Assembly (NCBI GenBank): GCA_965200035.1
Contig: OZ241334.1
Span: 1,116,001 to 1,180,000 of the forward strand
Direction: 5' to 3'
DNA: 64,000 bases
From: UBA1952 sp965200035
GTDB taxonomy: Bacteria > Bacteroidota > Bacteroidia > Chitinophagales > Chitinophagaceae
Positions 34,473 to 43,013 of the stretch are shown piece by piece; positions within the stretch are counted from its first letter, which is position 1; every line of letters begins with the position of its first letter. The position numbers and the translations under genes were made by a program. Below the pieces are notes generated by a model. It did no database searches and had not been told where the DNA came from. It saw only the letters and a program-made list of their open reading frames with translations.

Positions 34473-35321
34473 ATGGACACGAAGCAATCACTTATCGGCA
34501 TGAGCATCCTCGGCGTAGGCGGGATGATGCTGATAAACAGTGTCCGTAAAGCGGATGAGAAACGGAAGGAGGAAGCAGTGCTACAGCAGACCGGCAATAA
34601 CCCGGTGGTGCAGCAGGCCCAGCTTTTGCGGCAAGGCATGAATCCGAACAAACCCCTGCCCATGAACTGGGACGGCACTGATGAAAAACTGATTCTATCC
34701 ACCGCTACGGCGATCACTGACCTGGCAGCTGTGCAAAGCGCGTATCGTGCGCTTTATGATGGCGGGGACCTGATGAAAGACCTACGATCAGAGCTTTCGT
34801 CAGCAGACTTTGAGCGGTTCGTTTGGCAGATAAGCAATAATGCAAAGACGACTACTCAGGTATCATCAGACGGCACTGTTACGTCAAAGCAGGTGCTGGC
34901 GGCTAAGAGCTTTGCACTCGGCGCGAATTACAAAGTTTGGGCATTGAAGGATGTGCTATTGCGGTTTTCGCCGGAAGCGGCTTCTGTAAAGGGGAATGTG
35001 CTTAGCCAGATAAAGTTTGCCTGGGACGAGGGCAGCTACCTGACGGCACCGAAGGACAACATCCTGGAACTCTGCAAGGCTTCCCAATTTATCGGATACA
35101 CTACCGGGAAGAGCCAGCTGGACGCAAAGCATCATGTGCCATTCATTGAAGTCTGGTACAAGATCAACGGGACTTACAAGGGGGCTACGAGCAAGATGAA
35201 GAAGCGGAATGGTGAGACGGTACGAGGCTGGGTTAGTGCCTCTGCCGACTTCACTACCCAGACGGCCTACTTCAAAGATGCTTTTGATAAAGGCTACAAA
35301 ATGCCAGTCTTCAAGAGCTGA
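34473..35321 (+). CDS. Membrane-anchored element protein, unknown
   Basis: The 282-residue product starts with a single hydrophobic helix (LIGMSILGVGGMMLINSV), then a charged linker and a globular part of alternating helices and strands (FAWDEGSYLTAPKDNILELC, HHVPFIEVWYKINGTYKG). The N-terminal anchor design repeats that of the proteins at 27420 and 38422. The function is unknown; a virion spike base or membrane-associated assembly protein is possible. Confidence 0.6.
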   Translation: MDTKQSLIGMSILGVGGMMLINSVRKADEKRKEEAVLQQTGNNPVVQQAQLLRQGMNPNKPLPMNWDGTDEKLILSTATAITDLAAVQSAYRALYDGGDLMKDLRSELSSADFERFVWQISNNAKTTTQVSSDGTVTSKQVLAAKSFALGANYKVWALKDVLLRFSPEAASVKGNVLSQIKFAWDEGSYLTAPKDNILELCKASQFIGYTTGKSQLDAKHHVPFIEVWYKINGTYKGATSKMKKRNGETVRGWVSASADFTTQTAYFKDAFDKGYKMPVFKS

Positions 35322-35368
35322 TAACACACTTCATTCTTTTATTATAAAACATCTAAACGGACACCGTA

Positions 35369-35812
35369 ATGGCACTTTTTAGCCTTCGCTCACAGCATAC
35401 CGGCCAAATCCGGGAATTCAGCTTGCTTGACTTGCTGAATGCGATGGGTGATACGGTGAACGATGAGATACGATTCCCGGACGGCAACAGAGAGGACGTT
35501 TACAACCTATCCTCATTCCAGTATCTCAGTGGCAATAGCGACGGCAACAATAATCCGGGAAATGGCAACAACAATCAGTGTGCCGTCGCTACAAAACTGG
35601 TAAACGAAGCCTTGCCATTCACCGACGGCCAGCAGGCCATCAACCTCGGCGCATCGCCGGCCAGCCTGTGCCTTGTTTTCCTCAACGGTATCAAGCTGCG
35701 CCAGGGTATTGACTACAACAAGAGCGGCAAGACGCTGGTATTCCTCACCCCACTCAAAGCGACAGTAACGCACACGGATCTGCTGGAAGCGCTCTACGAT
35801 GTGGCAGCTTGA
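35369..35812 (+). CDS. Spike or fibre-associated protein, first of three
   Basis: The 147-residue product has a helical N-terminus (EFSLLDLLNAMGDTVNDEIR), an Asn/Gly-rich linker and a C-terminal beta unit, CLVFLNGIKLRQGIDYNKSG followed by KTLVFLTPL. The pattern F-x-N-G, then Tyr, then two hydrophobic strands recurs in the next two genes and is known from phage tail and receptor-binding proteins. It probably belongs to the virion's host-contact structure. Confidence 0.6.
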   Translation: MALFSLRSQHTGQIREFSLLDLLNAMGDTVNDEIRFPDGNREDVYNLSSFQYLSGNSDGNNNPGNGNNNQCAVATKLVNEALPFTDGQQAINLGASPASLCLVFLNGIKLRQGIDYNKSGKTLVFLTPLKATVTHTDLLEALYDVAA

Positions 35813-35851
35813 AACTAACAGACAAACTAACCTTCTAAAATCTCAATCCTT

Positions 35852-36661
35852 ATGTCAGGAACACGCATACGCCCCGACAAGCAAATCCAAACCGCGCCCG
35901 GCCAGGGATACACGCTGTATTCAGATACCAACGGCGAGCTTCAGTTTGCACTTCTTTCGGCACTCTTTCCAAGCAACAACGGCACGGTGACGGATGCCTT
36001 TGTGCGCGGCGACATCCGAAGTATTGACAGCCTACAGCTTATCAGCAACAGCCTGGTGCTGAAATACACGGACAACACCGGTGCTCATTTCACCAAAACC
36101 TGCGACCTCACCACGCTGGCGGTTGATGTGAAAGTGACCGGCGCTATCCTGCAAAAGCCCGACGCCAACACCTACATCCTTCAGCTAACAGAAAGCGATG
36201 GCACAACCATAACCGTCAATCTTTCTGACCTGCTGGCGGTGGTCACGGTAAACAGCGCTGACATCATCTTTTCCGGCAACGGTACCGCAGCCCATCCCCT
36301 CACCGCCGTGCTTTCCGATACAGCGAAAGCCGCGCTGAATGGGTCTGTGCATTGGACGGACGAGTTTACCAACCTGACTACCGGCAACTCGGTTCAGCTC
36401 ACCTACGCACCGGTCTATCCCTTCCCGCTTCACGTGTACAGGAATGGCCTTCGCCAGAAAGAACTGTACGAGTGGCGCTACAACGCAGCGAATCCTAAAG
36501 TCATCGTTCTGCAGGGCGCATCGTTTGGCGCTAATGGGCAGCCGGAACTGGTGATTGTGGACTACAAGACTGCCGAGGCAACCACACCACGACCGCCGAT
36601 TGATGGTCAAGGCCAGCCTACCGACCCGCCGGGGCAACCGACTGATCCGCCACAGAAATAA
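35852..36661 (+). CDS. Spike or fibre protein with a Pro-rich tail
   Basis: The 269-residue product is beta-rich with many short polar repeats (residues 30-180), followed by the beta unit LHVYRNGLRQKELYEWRYNA like that of the genes on either side. The last residues form a Pro/Gly-rich tail (QPTDPPGQPTDPPQK). The Pro repeats could be a flexible anchor. A host-recognition role is inferred. Confidence 0.6.
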   Translation: MSGTRIRPDKQIQTAPGQGYTLYSDTNGELQFALLSALFPSNNGTVTDAFVRGDIRSIDSLQLISNSLVLKYTDNTGAHFTKTCDLTTLAVDVKVTGAILQKPDANTYILQLTESDGTTITVNLSDLLAVVTVNSADIIFSGNGTAAHPLTAVLSDTAKAALNGSVHWTDEFTNLTTGNSVQLTYAPVYPFPLHVYRNGLRQKELYEWRYNAANPKVIVLQGASFGANGQPELVIVDYKTAEATTPRPPIDGQGQPTDPPGQPTDPPQK

Positions 36662-36709
36662 CCCAGCCCAAGATTGAACAAGCCAGCGTCCCCTGCTTGG
36701 TGAGCCATA

Positions 36710-36727
36710 CCCGCACAACCGTGCGGG
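36710..36727. promoter_or_regulatory. Hairpin between spike genes
   Basis: CCCGCAC-AACC-GTGCGGG is a perfect 7-bp stem with a tetraloop in the 124-bp gap after the gene at 35852. No T-run follows, so it may act as an RNA-processing or attenuation element rather than a terminator. Confidence 0.45.
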
Positions 36728-36785
36728 CTGTGGCAGTGAAGGCCTTCAACAATTTTTCTTCACAAAAACAAACCAAACAAAGCGT

Positions 36786-37928
36786 ATGACGCAAGTAAAG
36801 CTCTGGCAGATTGTAAGCCAAACAGCCAACGCCATCATCTTCTCGGATGCTGATGGAAACCTCAAATCCCTCGCTGCCGGCGGCGACCAGAAAATCCTGG
36901 TATCCGGCCCCGACGGTGCCCCGATGTGGGCCGACAATAGTGCACTGGTATCGGCGCTGCAAGCACAGACCGACGCCGCAAATGCCCTCGCAAGCGCAAA
37001 GGCATACACCGAAGCGCAGATCGCCGCGCTGGTGGACAATGCACCGGTCGCGCTCAATACGCTGAATGAGCTGGCTCAAAAGCTCAACGGTGAAGACAGC
37101 GCCATCAACGCCCTGCTTTTGCAGGTGGATGGCAAAGCGGATAAGACAGAAGTGGCCGCGCACATTGCCCAGGCAAAGCAGGACACGCTCTCTGATTCCA
37201 AAGCCTATACCGACAGTGCTGTGAATAGCATCGTTGCAGGCTTTAACGGCCAGCTCAATGCCACCAAGGGCGACATCCTTACGCAGGCCGCATCGGACGC
37301 CAGCTTCAAAGCATACAATGCCAAGACAGACGCGGTACAGGATGCTAATGCCTACACTGCTCAGCGGATCACGGATGCAGCGACCAATGCCAGCCAGGAT
37401 GCAACGACTAAGGCGGATAGCGCCCGCATCAGTGCGGTGAATGAAAGCAATGCCTACACCGACAGCAAGGTTTCCGACGCTGTAACCTCGGTTACGCAGG
37501 CTGCGCAGGGAATGGCAGATGCCGCGCAGAATGCCGCCGCTGCTGATGCCGCTTCCAAGGTGGACAGCCTGCGCGATGCTATCCCCGGTACGTTCTGGGT
37601 GGAAGGCACATCCACGGCGTGCTTCCTCGCCTCATCCCGCAACCTGGACCGCAACAAGGCAACCAAGGATGGCCTGATGGTCACGGAAGACTTCACCGAA
37701 GTGACCGGCGCTCAGGTGGTAGCCAATGATTCGTCGCTGAATGCCAAGCTGCTCTTCGTGAACGGCGTGGCACAAAGTGAAGAATGGGCGGCGAAGAAAG
37801 TAGGCAACGGCCAGCTGCTCATCACCCTGAGTGAGCGCCTCGCCGAGCATGTCTTTGACGGCACCGAGAACGCGGTGATGCTGCTGGCAGAGTACCGCAG
37901 CTACAATCCGATCAGCCGGATTAGCTAA
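36786..37928 (+). CDS. Tail-fibre-like receptor-binding protein
   Basis: The 380-residue product contains DNAPVALNTLNELAQKLNGE, a hallmark of phage fibre proteins. A long Ala/Ser/Asp-rich region follows with repeated A-x-T-x-A-x-D and AYTDS elements that should form a trimeric coiled-coil shaft (residues 60-260). The C-terminal beta unit LLFVNGVAQSEEWAAKKVGN is shared with the two preceding genes. The strand pattern then ends with AEYRSYNPIS. It probably forms the distal host-binding spike; no tail is needed for such a protein. A terminator follows. Confidence 0.75.
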   Translation: MTQVKLWQIVSQTANAIIFSDADGNLKSLAAGGDQKILVSGPDGAPMWADNSALVSALQAQTDAANALASAKAYTEAQIAALVDNAPVALNTLNELAQKLNGEDSAINALLLQVDGKADKTEVAAHIAQAKQDTLSDSKAYTDSAVNSIVAGFNGQLNATKGDILTQAASDASFKAYNAKTDAVQDANAYTAQRITDAATNASQDATTKADSARISAVNESNAYTDSKVSDAVTSVTQAAQGMADAAQNAAAADAASKVDSLRDAIPGTFWVEGTSTACFLASSRNLDRNKATKDGLMVTEDFTEVTGAQVVANDSSLNAKLLFVNGVAQSEEWAAKKVGNGQLLITLSERLAEHVFDGTENAVMLLAEYRSYNPISRIS

Positions 37929-37949
37929 GCCGGTAAGCTGTAGCAAACC

Positions 37950-38010
37950 GATGATGTAAGACGCAGCCCTTAGCGTCCCGTAAGGTGCGGGGCTGCGCAA
38001 TCATCTTTTT
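37950..38010 (+). terminator. Terminator-like hairpin between spike and lysis genes
   Basis: GATGAT with ATCATC and CGCAGCCC with GGGCTGCG form a long imperfect stem, followed by a T-run at 38006. It could partly end transcription after the spike genes and reduce expression of the lysis genes. Confidence 0.7.
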
Positions 38011-38034
38011 CTTTTTCACTTCTCAATTCAAATA

Positions 38035-38352
38035 ATGAAACATTTACTCGTCGGGCGCAGCCCGCTCACCACCATCGCTGGTTATCTGGTAGCCATCCTT
38101 ACCGGCATTCATCAAGCCAACGCCATCGGTGGCTTGCACAACTGGCAGGACTTTCTGCTTCCCGCCGCTATTGCGCTCTTCGGACGCATTGCTGGCGACG
38201 AAAAGAAAAAATGTCCACCCGCGCCTGATTCGTCACCGGTTCCCGATTCCCCGATTCTACCGGTGACCAAGCCTGCCGACTTTTTGCGCCGGGGAAGACA
38301 ACACCGGCAGCGGCGCGCCGGCAATGGCCAGTTCGTCCCCTCAGTTGCCTAA
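38035..38352 (+). CDS. Probable holin-type membrane protein
   Basis: The 105-residue product has a short basic start (KHLLVGRSPLTTIAGYLVAI) and two hydrophobic segments, the second WQDFLLPAAIALFGRIAGDE, followed by a Pro-rich, basic C-terminus. This is the layout of Bacteroidota phage holin-like proteins with a turn and GRxxxDE near the second helix. It precedes two lysozyme-like genes closely, which supports a holin. The Arg/Gln-rich end might be out of frame (see rejected items). Confidence 0.65.
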   Translation: MKHLLVGRSPLTTIAGYLVAILTGIHQANAIGGLHNWQDFLLPAAIALFGRIAGDEKKKCPPAPDSSPVPDSPILPVTKPADFLRRGRQHRQRRAGNGQFVPSVA

Positions 38353-38421
38353 AGTCATACCGAAACCAGCGGCAGCGTGCCTATCACACAGCATTCATCA
38401 ACTCACTAAAATCTAATCAGC

Positions 38422-39315
38422 ATGAGTAAGCAAACAAAAAGCGGCAGTGGAAACATGCTGCTGCTGGCCGGTCTCGGTGTCGGGGCATTTATGCTCTTCG
38501 CTAATAAGGGCGGCGCACAAAGCAAATCACTGACCGTAGATGCAGCATCCGGCAATGGCACGGATGAGATACCAGCAGCGCCAAAAATCCTTGCTGTGAA
38601 CCAAACCAGCACAGAAAGCCCTACACCTACAGGTATCGTTAGCGATGAAGAAGGAATGGAAGCTACAGGCGCAGGCGAATCTGCATCATCGGGCGATGAA
38701 GGCTCAGACAGCGATTCCGCCCAAAATTCATCCGGGTCACTGGTTGATATGACTGTCGCGGCAGGCACAGCTGCGATCAATCGCCGGCAGGCACAGAGCG
38801 ACGATATACCGCCTTTGATTTCCACTACACTAACGGCAAAAGAGAAATCCATTATTGATAAGGGGGTGCTGAGCGATGCGCTGGCTATCCAGCGACCAGA
38901 CCTCTACAAAGCCATCTACATCCGAAAGCACGGCAGGAATGGCAATGGGCAAAAAGCGTTGCAGGCAGCTGATGCAATCATCCAAAATATCCAGGTCAAA
39001 GGGGCTTCAGCAGCTACTGCAACTCAAAAGAAAAAGCGGAAAGTAGCCATCACATTGAATCCGAATTCAGGCAACATGGTAAAGGCCGCAGCGCAGACTA
39101 GTGGTGGCTTTGCCGCAATTGCCGCGCTCAATGCACTCAACTCGATGCAGTATGCCAATAGTGGCAAAGCGCCAATAAAAAAGCCGGTTCGCCGCATAGG
39201 CAGTAAGGGTGCGCACGCTCATAGCAAACCAGTTCACCACGCCAGCGCAGCGCATCATCCGGTGGCCAAACACCCGGCAAGCCGGCATAAGGCCAGCCCT
39301 CACCTGAAGCACTAA
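38422..39315 (+). CDS. Membrane protein with acidic and His-rich regions
   Basis: The 297-residue product has a hydrophobic helix near its start (MLLLAGLGVGAFMLFANK), an acidic Ser/Glu-rich segment (about residues 70-105), a helical middle with an Ala-rich core and a His/Lys-rich tail ending HKASPHLKH. The LAGLG at 15-19 is within the membrane helix and may be a coincidental glycine-zipper rather than the linker motif. No family is recognised. It lies between the holin-like gene and the first transglycosylase, so a spanin-like or entry role is possible. Confidence 0.6.
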   Translation: MSKQTKSGSGNMLLLAGLGVGAFMLFANKGGAQSKSLTVDAASGNGTDEIPAAPKILAVNQTSTESPTPTGIVSDEEGMEATGAGESASSGDEGSDSDSAQNSSGSLVDMTVAAGTAAINRRQAQSDDIPPLISTTLTAKEKSIIDKGVLSDALAIQRPDLYKAIYIRKHGRNGNGQKALQAADAIIQNIQVKGASAATATQKKKRKVAITLNPNSGNMVKAAAQTSGGFAAIAALNALNSMQYANSGKAPIKKPVRRIGSKGAHAHSKPVHHASAAHHPVAKHPASRHKASPHLKH

Positions 39316-39355
39316 GCGAACAACAAAATAGATCATCCAGCAAAAGCCTTTCTCA

Positions 39356-40078
39356 ATGCCTACTTACACATCTTCCAGCCACGCAGTCACAACTGCAGCT
39401 GTGCCGCTTTATCCGCTCACGTTTTCGGCATACCGGCCTTCTAAGAGCAATCCGAACCCTGCGGCGATGAACCGGGCGAAGATGAACCAGATCTATACAA
39501 AGTATCGCCGAGAGATTGACCAGGCTGTCCTGCTTACCAACGTCCCGCGAGAGCTGATACTGGCCATCATTTTTACGGAATCTTCCGGGGTGCCGAATCT
39601 CAGCGTTCCGCCGGTGAGCGCGACCGGTTTGATGCAGCTTACGCCAGGTACTGCGGACGGGATGATCTTCATTGAAAAGAGCAAAGGCCGGCTGTCCGCA
39701 CAGGAAATCGCCATTTGCCACAAGTATCTCGGCGCTCGGTTGAATGGCATCCTGCAACAGAAGTACCTGATGCACAAGATTGCGGCTAACCACAATACCG
39801 GTAGAACAGTGACGGTCGCCGACTTGAAAAATCCGGAATTCAATATTCTGGTTGCTGCCATCACGCTTGGGTTGATGATAGACGACTTCACGGAAGGTGG
39901 TGTAGTTCGGCTTGATAAAGTACATCTGCGCTACAACCAGGGCTGGTTTTACAAGGTGGTGCCGGGCTCACCAGAGGCAGTGCTCGCCCAGGCCAAGAAG
40001 CGCGGAACAGAAGCCTACAACAATCTCTTAAAGCACTTGGGCGTAAACGGTACGCTTCATTGCCTCATGACTGCATAA
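39356..40078 (+). CDS. Lytic transglycosylase, SLT domain
   Basis: The 240-residue product has RELILAIIFTESSGVPNLS, with the catalytic Glu in E-S-S-G at residue 75, then VSATGLMQLTPGTADGMIF, the G-L-M-Q-L-(T/M)-P motif of soluble lytic transglycosylases. It cleaves the beta-1,4 glycan strands of peptidoglycan, for host entry or lysis. A nonmembrane N-terminus is seen, so export may depend on the holin or virion. The neighbour at 40090 appears to be a second lysozyme-fold protein. Confidence 0.85.
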   Translation: MPTYTSSSHAVTTAAVPLYPLTFSAYRPSKSNPNPAAMNRAKMNQIYTKYRREIDQAVLLTNVPRELILAIIFTESSGVPNLSVPPVSATGLMQLTPGTADGMIFIEKSKGRLSAQEIAICHKYLGARLNGILQQKYLMHKIAANHNTGRTVTVADLKNPEFNILVAAITLGLMIDDFTEGGVVRLDKVHLRYNQGWFYKVVPGSPEAVLAQAKKRGTEAYNNLLKHLGVNGTLHCLMTA

Positions 40079-40089
40079 AACAATCCAAA

Positions 40090-40776
40090 ATGACACTTCT
40101 TTATATCGAAAAGATTCCGGCATCTATCCGCACCGAGTTCGCTCAAAAAGTGCAAAGCATCGCAGCCTTCCTAAGCGTAGATCCTGACTGGCTGATGCAG
40201 GTAATGTACGCTGAGAGCAGATTAAAAACTACGGCTGCAAACCGCCAGGGGGCGGATAAACACCTTGTAGCTGCTGGCTTGCTACAATTTACGTCGGGTA
40301 GTGGTATTGTGAAAGCCGGGAAAGTTCCATCTCTCGGGCACATCCTTACCATGTCCGCCCTTTCACAGCTTGACCTTGTAAAATGGTATTTCACAGGTTT
40401 TCGTGGTAAGATGAAAAGCTATTACGACGTCTATGCGGTAACGTTCTTCCCAGCCATGATTGGCAAGCCGGATAATTGGGTGCTACAAACCAAGAGTCTG
40501 TCAGCAGCCACCGTTGCAAGGCAGAACAAAGGCATTGCCAAGGGAAAGTCGTTTATCACTGTAGCGGATTTCAAACGCTACGCGGTTGGACTCGTTCCAT
40601 CAGCATTCCGCAACCGTGTATTCGGAACTATTCAAGAAGCGGCTCAGGAAATAGAAGAGGGCATCGAAAAGGTGGCCGACACGGTTGCTAACCATCCTAA
40701 AGAATCAGCTGGAATTGGTACCGGAATCATCCTCGGCATCTGCCTGCTCGGTTGGTATTTGATTAAGAAGGGCTAA
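40090..40776 (+). CDS. Lysozyme-fold protein with C-terminal membrane anchor
   Basis: The ATG at 40090 gives 228 residues; a TTG upstream overlaps the previous stop. SVDPDWLMQVMYAESRLKTT has an E-S-R in the position of the transglycosylase E-S-S/G, and ADKHLVAAGLLQFTSGSG resembles the G-L-L-Q-(F) motif. YYDVYAVTFFPAMIGKPDNW follows, a segment seen in N-acetylglucosaminidase and lysozyme-like proteins. A C-terminal anchor reads GIGTGIILGICLLGWYLI. The anchor suggests a virion-membrane enzyme for entry, as in membrane-containing phages. Confidence 0.7.
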   Translation: MTLLYIEKIPASIRTEFAQKVQSIAAFLSVDPDWLMQVMYAESRLKTTAANRQGADKHLVAAGLLQFTSGSGIVKAGKVPSLGHILTMSALSQLDLVKWYFTGFRGKMKSYYDVYAVTFFPAMIGKPDNWVLQTKSLSAATVARQNKGIAKGKSFITVADFKRYAVGLVPSAFRNRVFGTIQEAAQEIEEGIEKVADTVANHPKESAGIGTGIILGICLLGWYLIKKG

Positions 40777-40810
40777 TCGCAACAATTCACCTCATCAATT
40801 CCAAACAGCC

Positions 40811-41032
40811 ATGAGCATGTTAGAAGACCTCTTCGGTAAGAAGAAAGCACCACGAAAAAAGAAAACACCCATGAAGAAGAAAGTAACCACCCGCAAAAAG
40901 GCCACACCGAGAAAGAAAACAACAGCCAAGAAATCCACCGCCAGAAAAAAGACAATCGCGAAGACAACCGCCACCAGAAAACGTGTGATGACCGTAGGCG
41001 GCAAGCGTATAACAATGACCTGGAAAGCCTAA
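40811..41032 (+). CDS. Lys/Arg-rich DNA-condensing-like protein
   Basis: The 73-residue product is about half Lys, Arg and Thr, with short repeats such as RKKKTPMKKK and RKKTTAKKSTARKK. Only the start (MSMLEDLFG) and the end (VMTVGGKRITMTWKA) are less basic. It resembles histone-H1-like and adenovirus core-type proteins that neutralise packaged DNA. The next gene begins four bases after its stop. The sequence composition is certain; the condensing role is inferred. Confidence 0.75.
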   Translation: MSMLEDLFGKKKAPRKKKTPMKKKVTTRKKATPRKKTTAKKSTARKKTIAKTTATRKRVMTVGGKRITMTWKA

Positions 41033-41036
41033 GGAC

Positions 41037-42344
41037 ATGCACTACTCATCCATTCCCGAAATCGTCCTCAGCGGACTTGGAAATGCCGACCTGGAAATAC
41101 CAGAACTGACCGTGGGCTTCACCCGCGCATCCGGCAAAATTTTCAGCGGCAGCATCAACAGCGCTCAGGATGTGGCGGACTTTATCAAGTCCACCTTCGG
41201 GAAGGAGGAGATAGAGTTGCAAGAGCAATTTATCGTGCTCTACCTCAACCAGCGCTGCGACATTATCGGCTACTACAGACACAGCAGGGGCGGCATCAAT
41301 TCAACGATTGCGGATAAGCGCATCATCCTTGGTGCTGCCCTTAAATGCGCTGCGGTAAGCATGGTAGTCGCGCACAATCATCCTTCGGGCAATCTAAAGC
41401 CGAGCGGGGCCGACCAAACCCTTACCGAATCATTGCGTGACGCGATGAAGCTGGTGGACATCCGGCTTGTAGATCACCTCATCATCACCAAGGATAAGTA
41501 TCTATCGTTTGCTGAAGAAGGTCTATTAGGGTTAGCAGGCGTAACGACCCTGAAGCCCGTAAAAGTAGCAACGGCAAAAAGTACACATAGCAATCAGCAT
41601 GAATTAAACCAGCACATTGAACAACTGATTGCCGGGCGTGCTAAATCCGAGCCATTCACCGAAGAAGAGAAGGCGTTATTGCGCCGCTACAGTGGCAGTG
41701 GTGGACAGGGAAAGCATGGCGCGACCGGTGAAGGCGTGCTATACGAGTTCTATACGCCGGAATGGGTGTGCGAATGGATGTGGCAGATGGCCCACCATTA
41801 TGGCTACGATGGCGGGACTGTGTTAGAGCCAAGCTGCGCCACCGGCGAGCTGCTGCGGCCAGCGCCTGACAAGAGCAGGTGCTACGCTTTTGAAATCAAT
41901 TCTACATCCCGCGCTATTGCCCGCACTCTCTATCCTGAAGCCCACATCCACGAAGGATACTTTGAGACAGCCATGCTGGAGCCGCCGCGATTTACTACCC
42001 GCTTGAAAAAGCGAGTAACCTGGCTCGAAGGCTACCCGTTTTCCCTGGTGATAGGTAATCCACCTTATGGCAAGTACAGGAACGCTTACAGCACTTACTT
42101 CCCCAAGCCGAAGATGAAGCAGATTGAACTGTTCTTCTACTACCACGGCCTACGAATGCTGAAATCTGGTGGCTTGTTGATTTATCTGTCAGGCTCAAAC
42201 CTGCTGCGTAATGGCTATACATACAACGATGAAAAGAAAGCTATGCAGGAACTCGGTTGCGAGCTGTTAGATGCCTATCGTCTTCCACCAGTGTTCACGC
42301 ATAGTGAAGTACCTACTGACATTCTCGTGCTACGCAAAAAGTGA
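41037..42344 (+). CDS. JAMM/RadC-like domain fused to an N6-adenine methyltransferase
   Basis: The 435-residue product has two parts. Residues 40-150 form a RadC-like JAB domain with the complete metalloprotease-type motif H113-x-H115-x7-S-x2-D (HNHPSGNLKPSGAD). Residues 210-430 form a DNA methyltransferase: motif I VLEPSCATGELLRP near 262, and the N6-adenine motif IV GNPPYGKYR with Asn at 341. A hydrophobic-x-Gly-Leu-Gly peptide (LSGLG) lies at 11-15. The helicase follows after two small genes, giving a methylase-helicase pair like phage antirestriction proteins. The substrates of the JAMM part are unknown. Confidence 0.8.
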   Translation: MHYSSIPEIVLSGLGNADLEIPELTVGFTRASGKIFSGSINSAQDVADFIKSTFGKEEIELQEQFIVLYLNQRCDIIGYYRHSRGGINSTIADKRIILGAALKCAAVSMVVAHNHPSGNLKPSGADQTLTESLRDAMKLVDIRLVDHLIITKDKYLSFAEEGLLGLAGVTTLKPVKVATAKSTHSNQHELNQHIEQLIAGRAKSEPFTEEEKALLRRYSGSGGQGKHGATGEGVLYEFYTPEWVCEWMWQMAHHYGYDGGTVLEPSCATGELLRPAPDKSRCYAFEINSTSRAIARTLYPEAHIHEGYFETAMLEPPRFTTRLKKRVTWLEGYPFSLVIGNPPYGKYRNAYSTYFPKPKMKQIELFFYYHGLRMLKSGGLLIYLSGSNLLRNGYTYNDEKKAMQELGCELLDAYRLPPVFTHSEVPTDILVLRKK

Positions 42345-42366
42345 AATACTCAAACACACGTAATGC

Positions 42367-42789
42367 TTAATTGCTCGCTTTGACAACAATCATAGTCGCC
42401 GTCATTTTCGCTATCACTTTTTCTCTTGTCTCGTCATAAACCATTCCGTCACAAATCGTCAAAGTTCTGTCAGATTGAATGACTCGTCCGACTGCTATTA
42501 GTTCTCTTGCCTTCCCTGGTTTGAGAAAGTTGATTTTGAACTCTACAGTTAGAACCTCGCAGTCCTCCGGTGCTGCTGACAAAGCAGCATAGCCACAAGC
42601 CACGTCTAACAAACTCGTTATCACACCGCCGTGAAAGAAGCCATGCTGCTGAGTTAGGGATTCTTGGAAAGGAGCCACAAGAACGACTTGGCCTTGCTCA
42701 ACAGATTCAACCGAAGCCCCTAAAGTCTTCATCAACCCTTGTCGGCTGAAACTGTCATGGATTCTCTTAAAATCGTTCACGTTATACAA
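42367..42789 (-). CDS. PaaI-family thioesterase cargo gene on the opposite strand
   Basis: The 140-residue product has the hotdog-fold acyl-CoA thioesterase pattern: TQQHGFFHGGVITSLLDVAC, with H-G-G and the catalytic Asp in L-L-D, then TVEFKINFLKPGKARELIAV. No ATG is available before MKTLGAS at residue 20, so a TTG or GTG start is probable because the family core starts earlier (FKRIHDSFSRQGLMKT). It runs against the surrounding late operon and lies just 17 bp from the next gene, so it looks like an inserted metabolic cargo gene. Confidence 0.8.
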   Translation of the reverse strand: MYNVNDFKRIHDSFSRQGLMKTLGASVESVEQGQVVLVAPFQESLTQQHGFFHGGVITSLLDVACGYAALSAAPEDCEVLTVEFKINFLKPGKARELIAVGRVIQSDRTLTICDGMVYDETREKVIAKMTATMIVVKASN

Positions 42790-42806
42790 AGGTCCTCAAA
42801 TTAATT

Positions 42807-43010
42807 ATGACCCAGGAACAAAAAGAATTTGTAGAGCTGACAAGGCGAGCAATTAAAGAAGCTTCGCCAGTCTCTTACCCCGCGCTTTGCGCTATCCGTG
42901 ACGACAACGTAGAAGAAGCATCAGAAATGGTGTTGCGCTTTGCCCTCACCAATGGCCTCACCCCGCAGGAAGCCATGCCACACATTGAAACATACCTGAC
43001 AGAGAGCTAA
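42807..43010 (+). CDS. Small helical element protein
   Basis: The 67-residue product is fully helical and charged (QEQKEFVELTRRAIKEASPV, SEMVLRFALTNGLTPQEAMP). No family is recognised. It is the first gene after the inverted thioesterase and lies three bases before the next start, so it is in the same transcript as the genes that follow. Confidence 0.6.
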   Translation: MTQEQKEFVELTRRAIKEASPVSYPALCAIRDDNVEEASEMVLRFALTNGLTPQEAMPHIETYLTES

Positions 43011-43013
43011 GCC

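Noticed and set aside
38270..38400. Frameshift at the end of the holin-like gene
   Set aside because: Another frame gives a protein-like tail after a T-run (GEDNTGSGAPAM), but no homologue is known to me and the present frame closes normally, so evidence is too weak.
38455..38480. LAGLG in the membrane protein at 38422 as a linker motif
   Set aside because: It lies inside the hydrophobic helix, where glycine patterns are expected; counted only as ambiguous.
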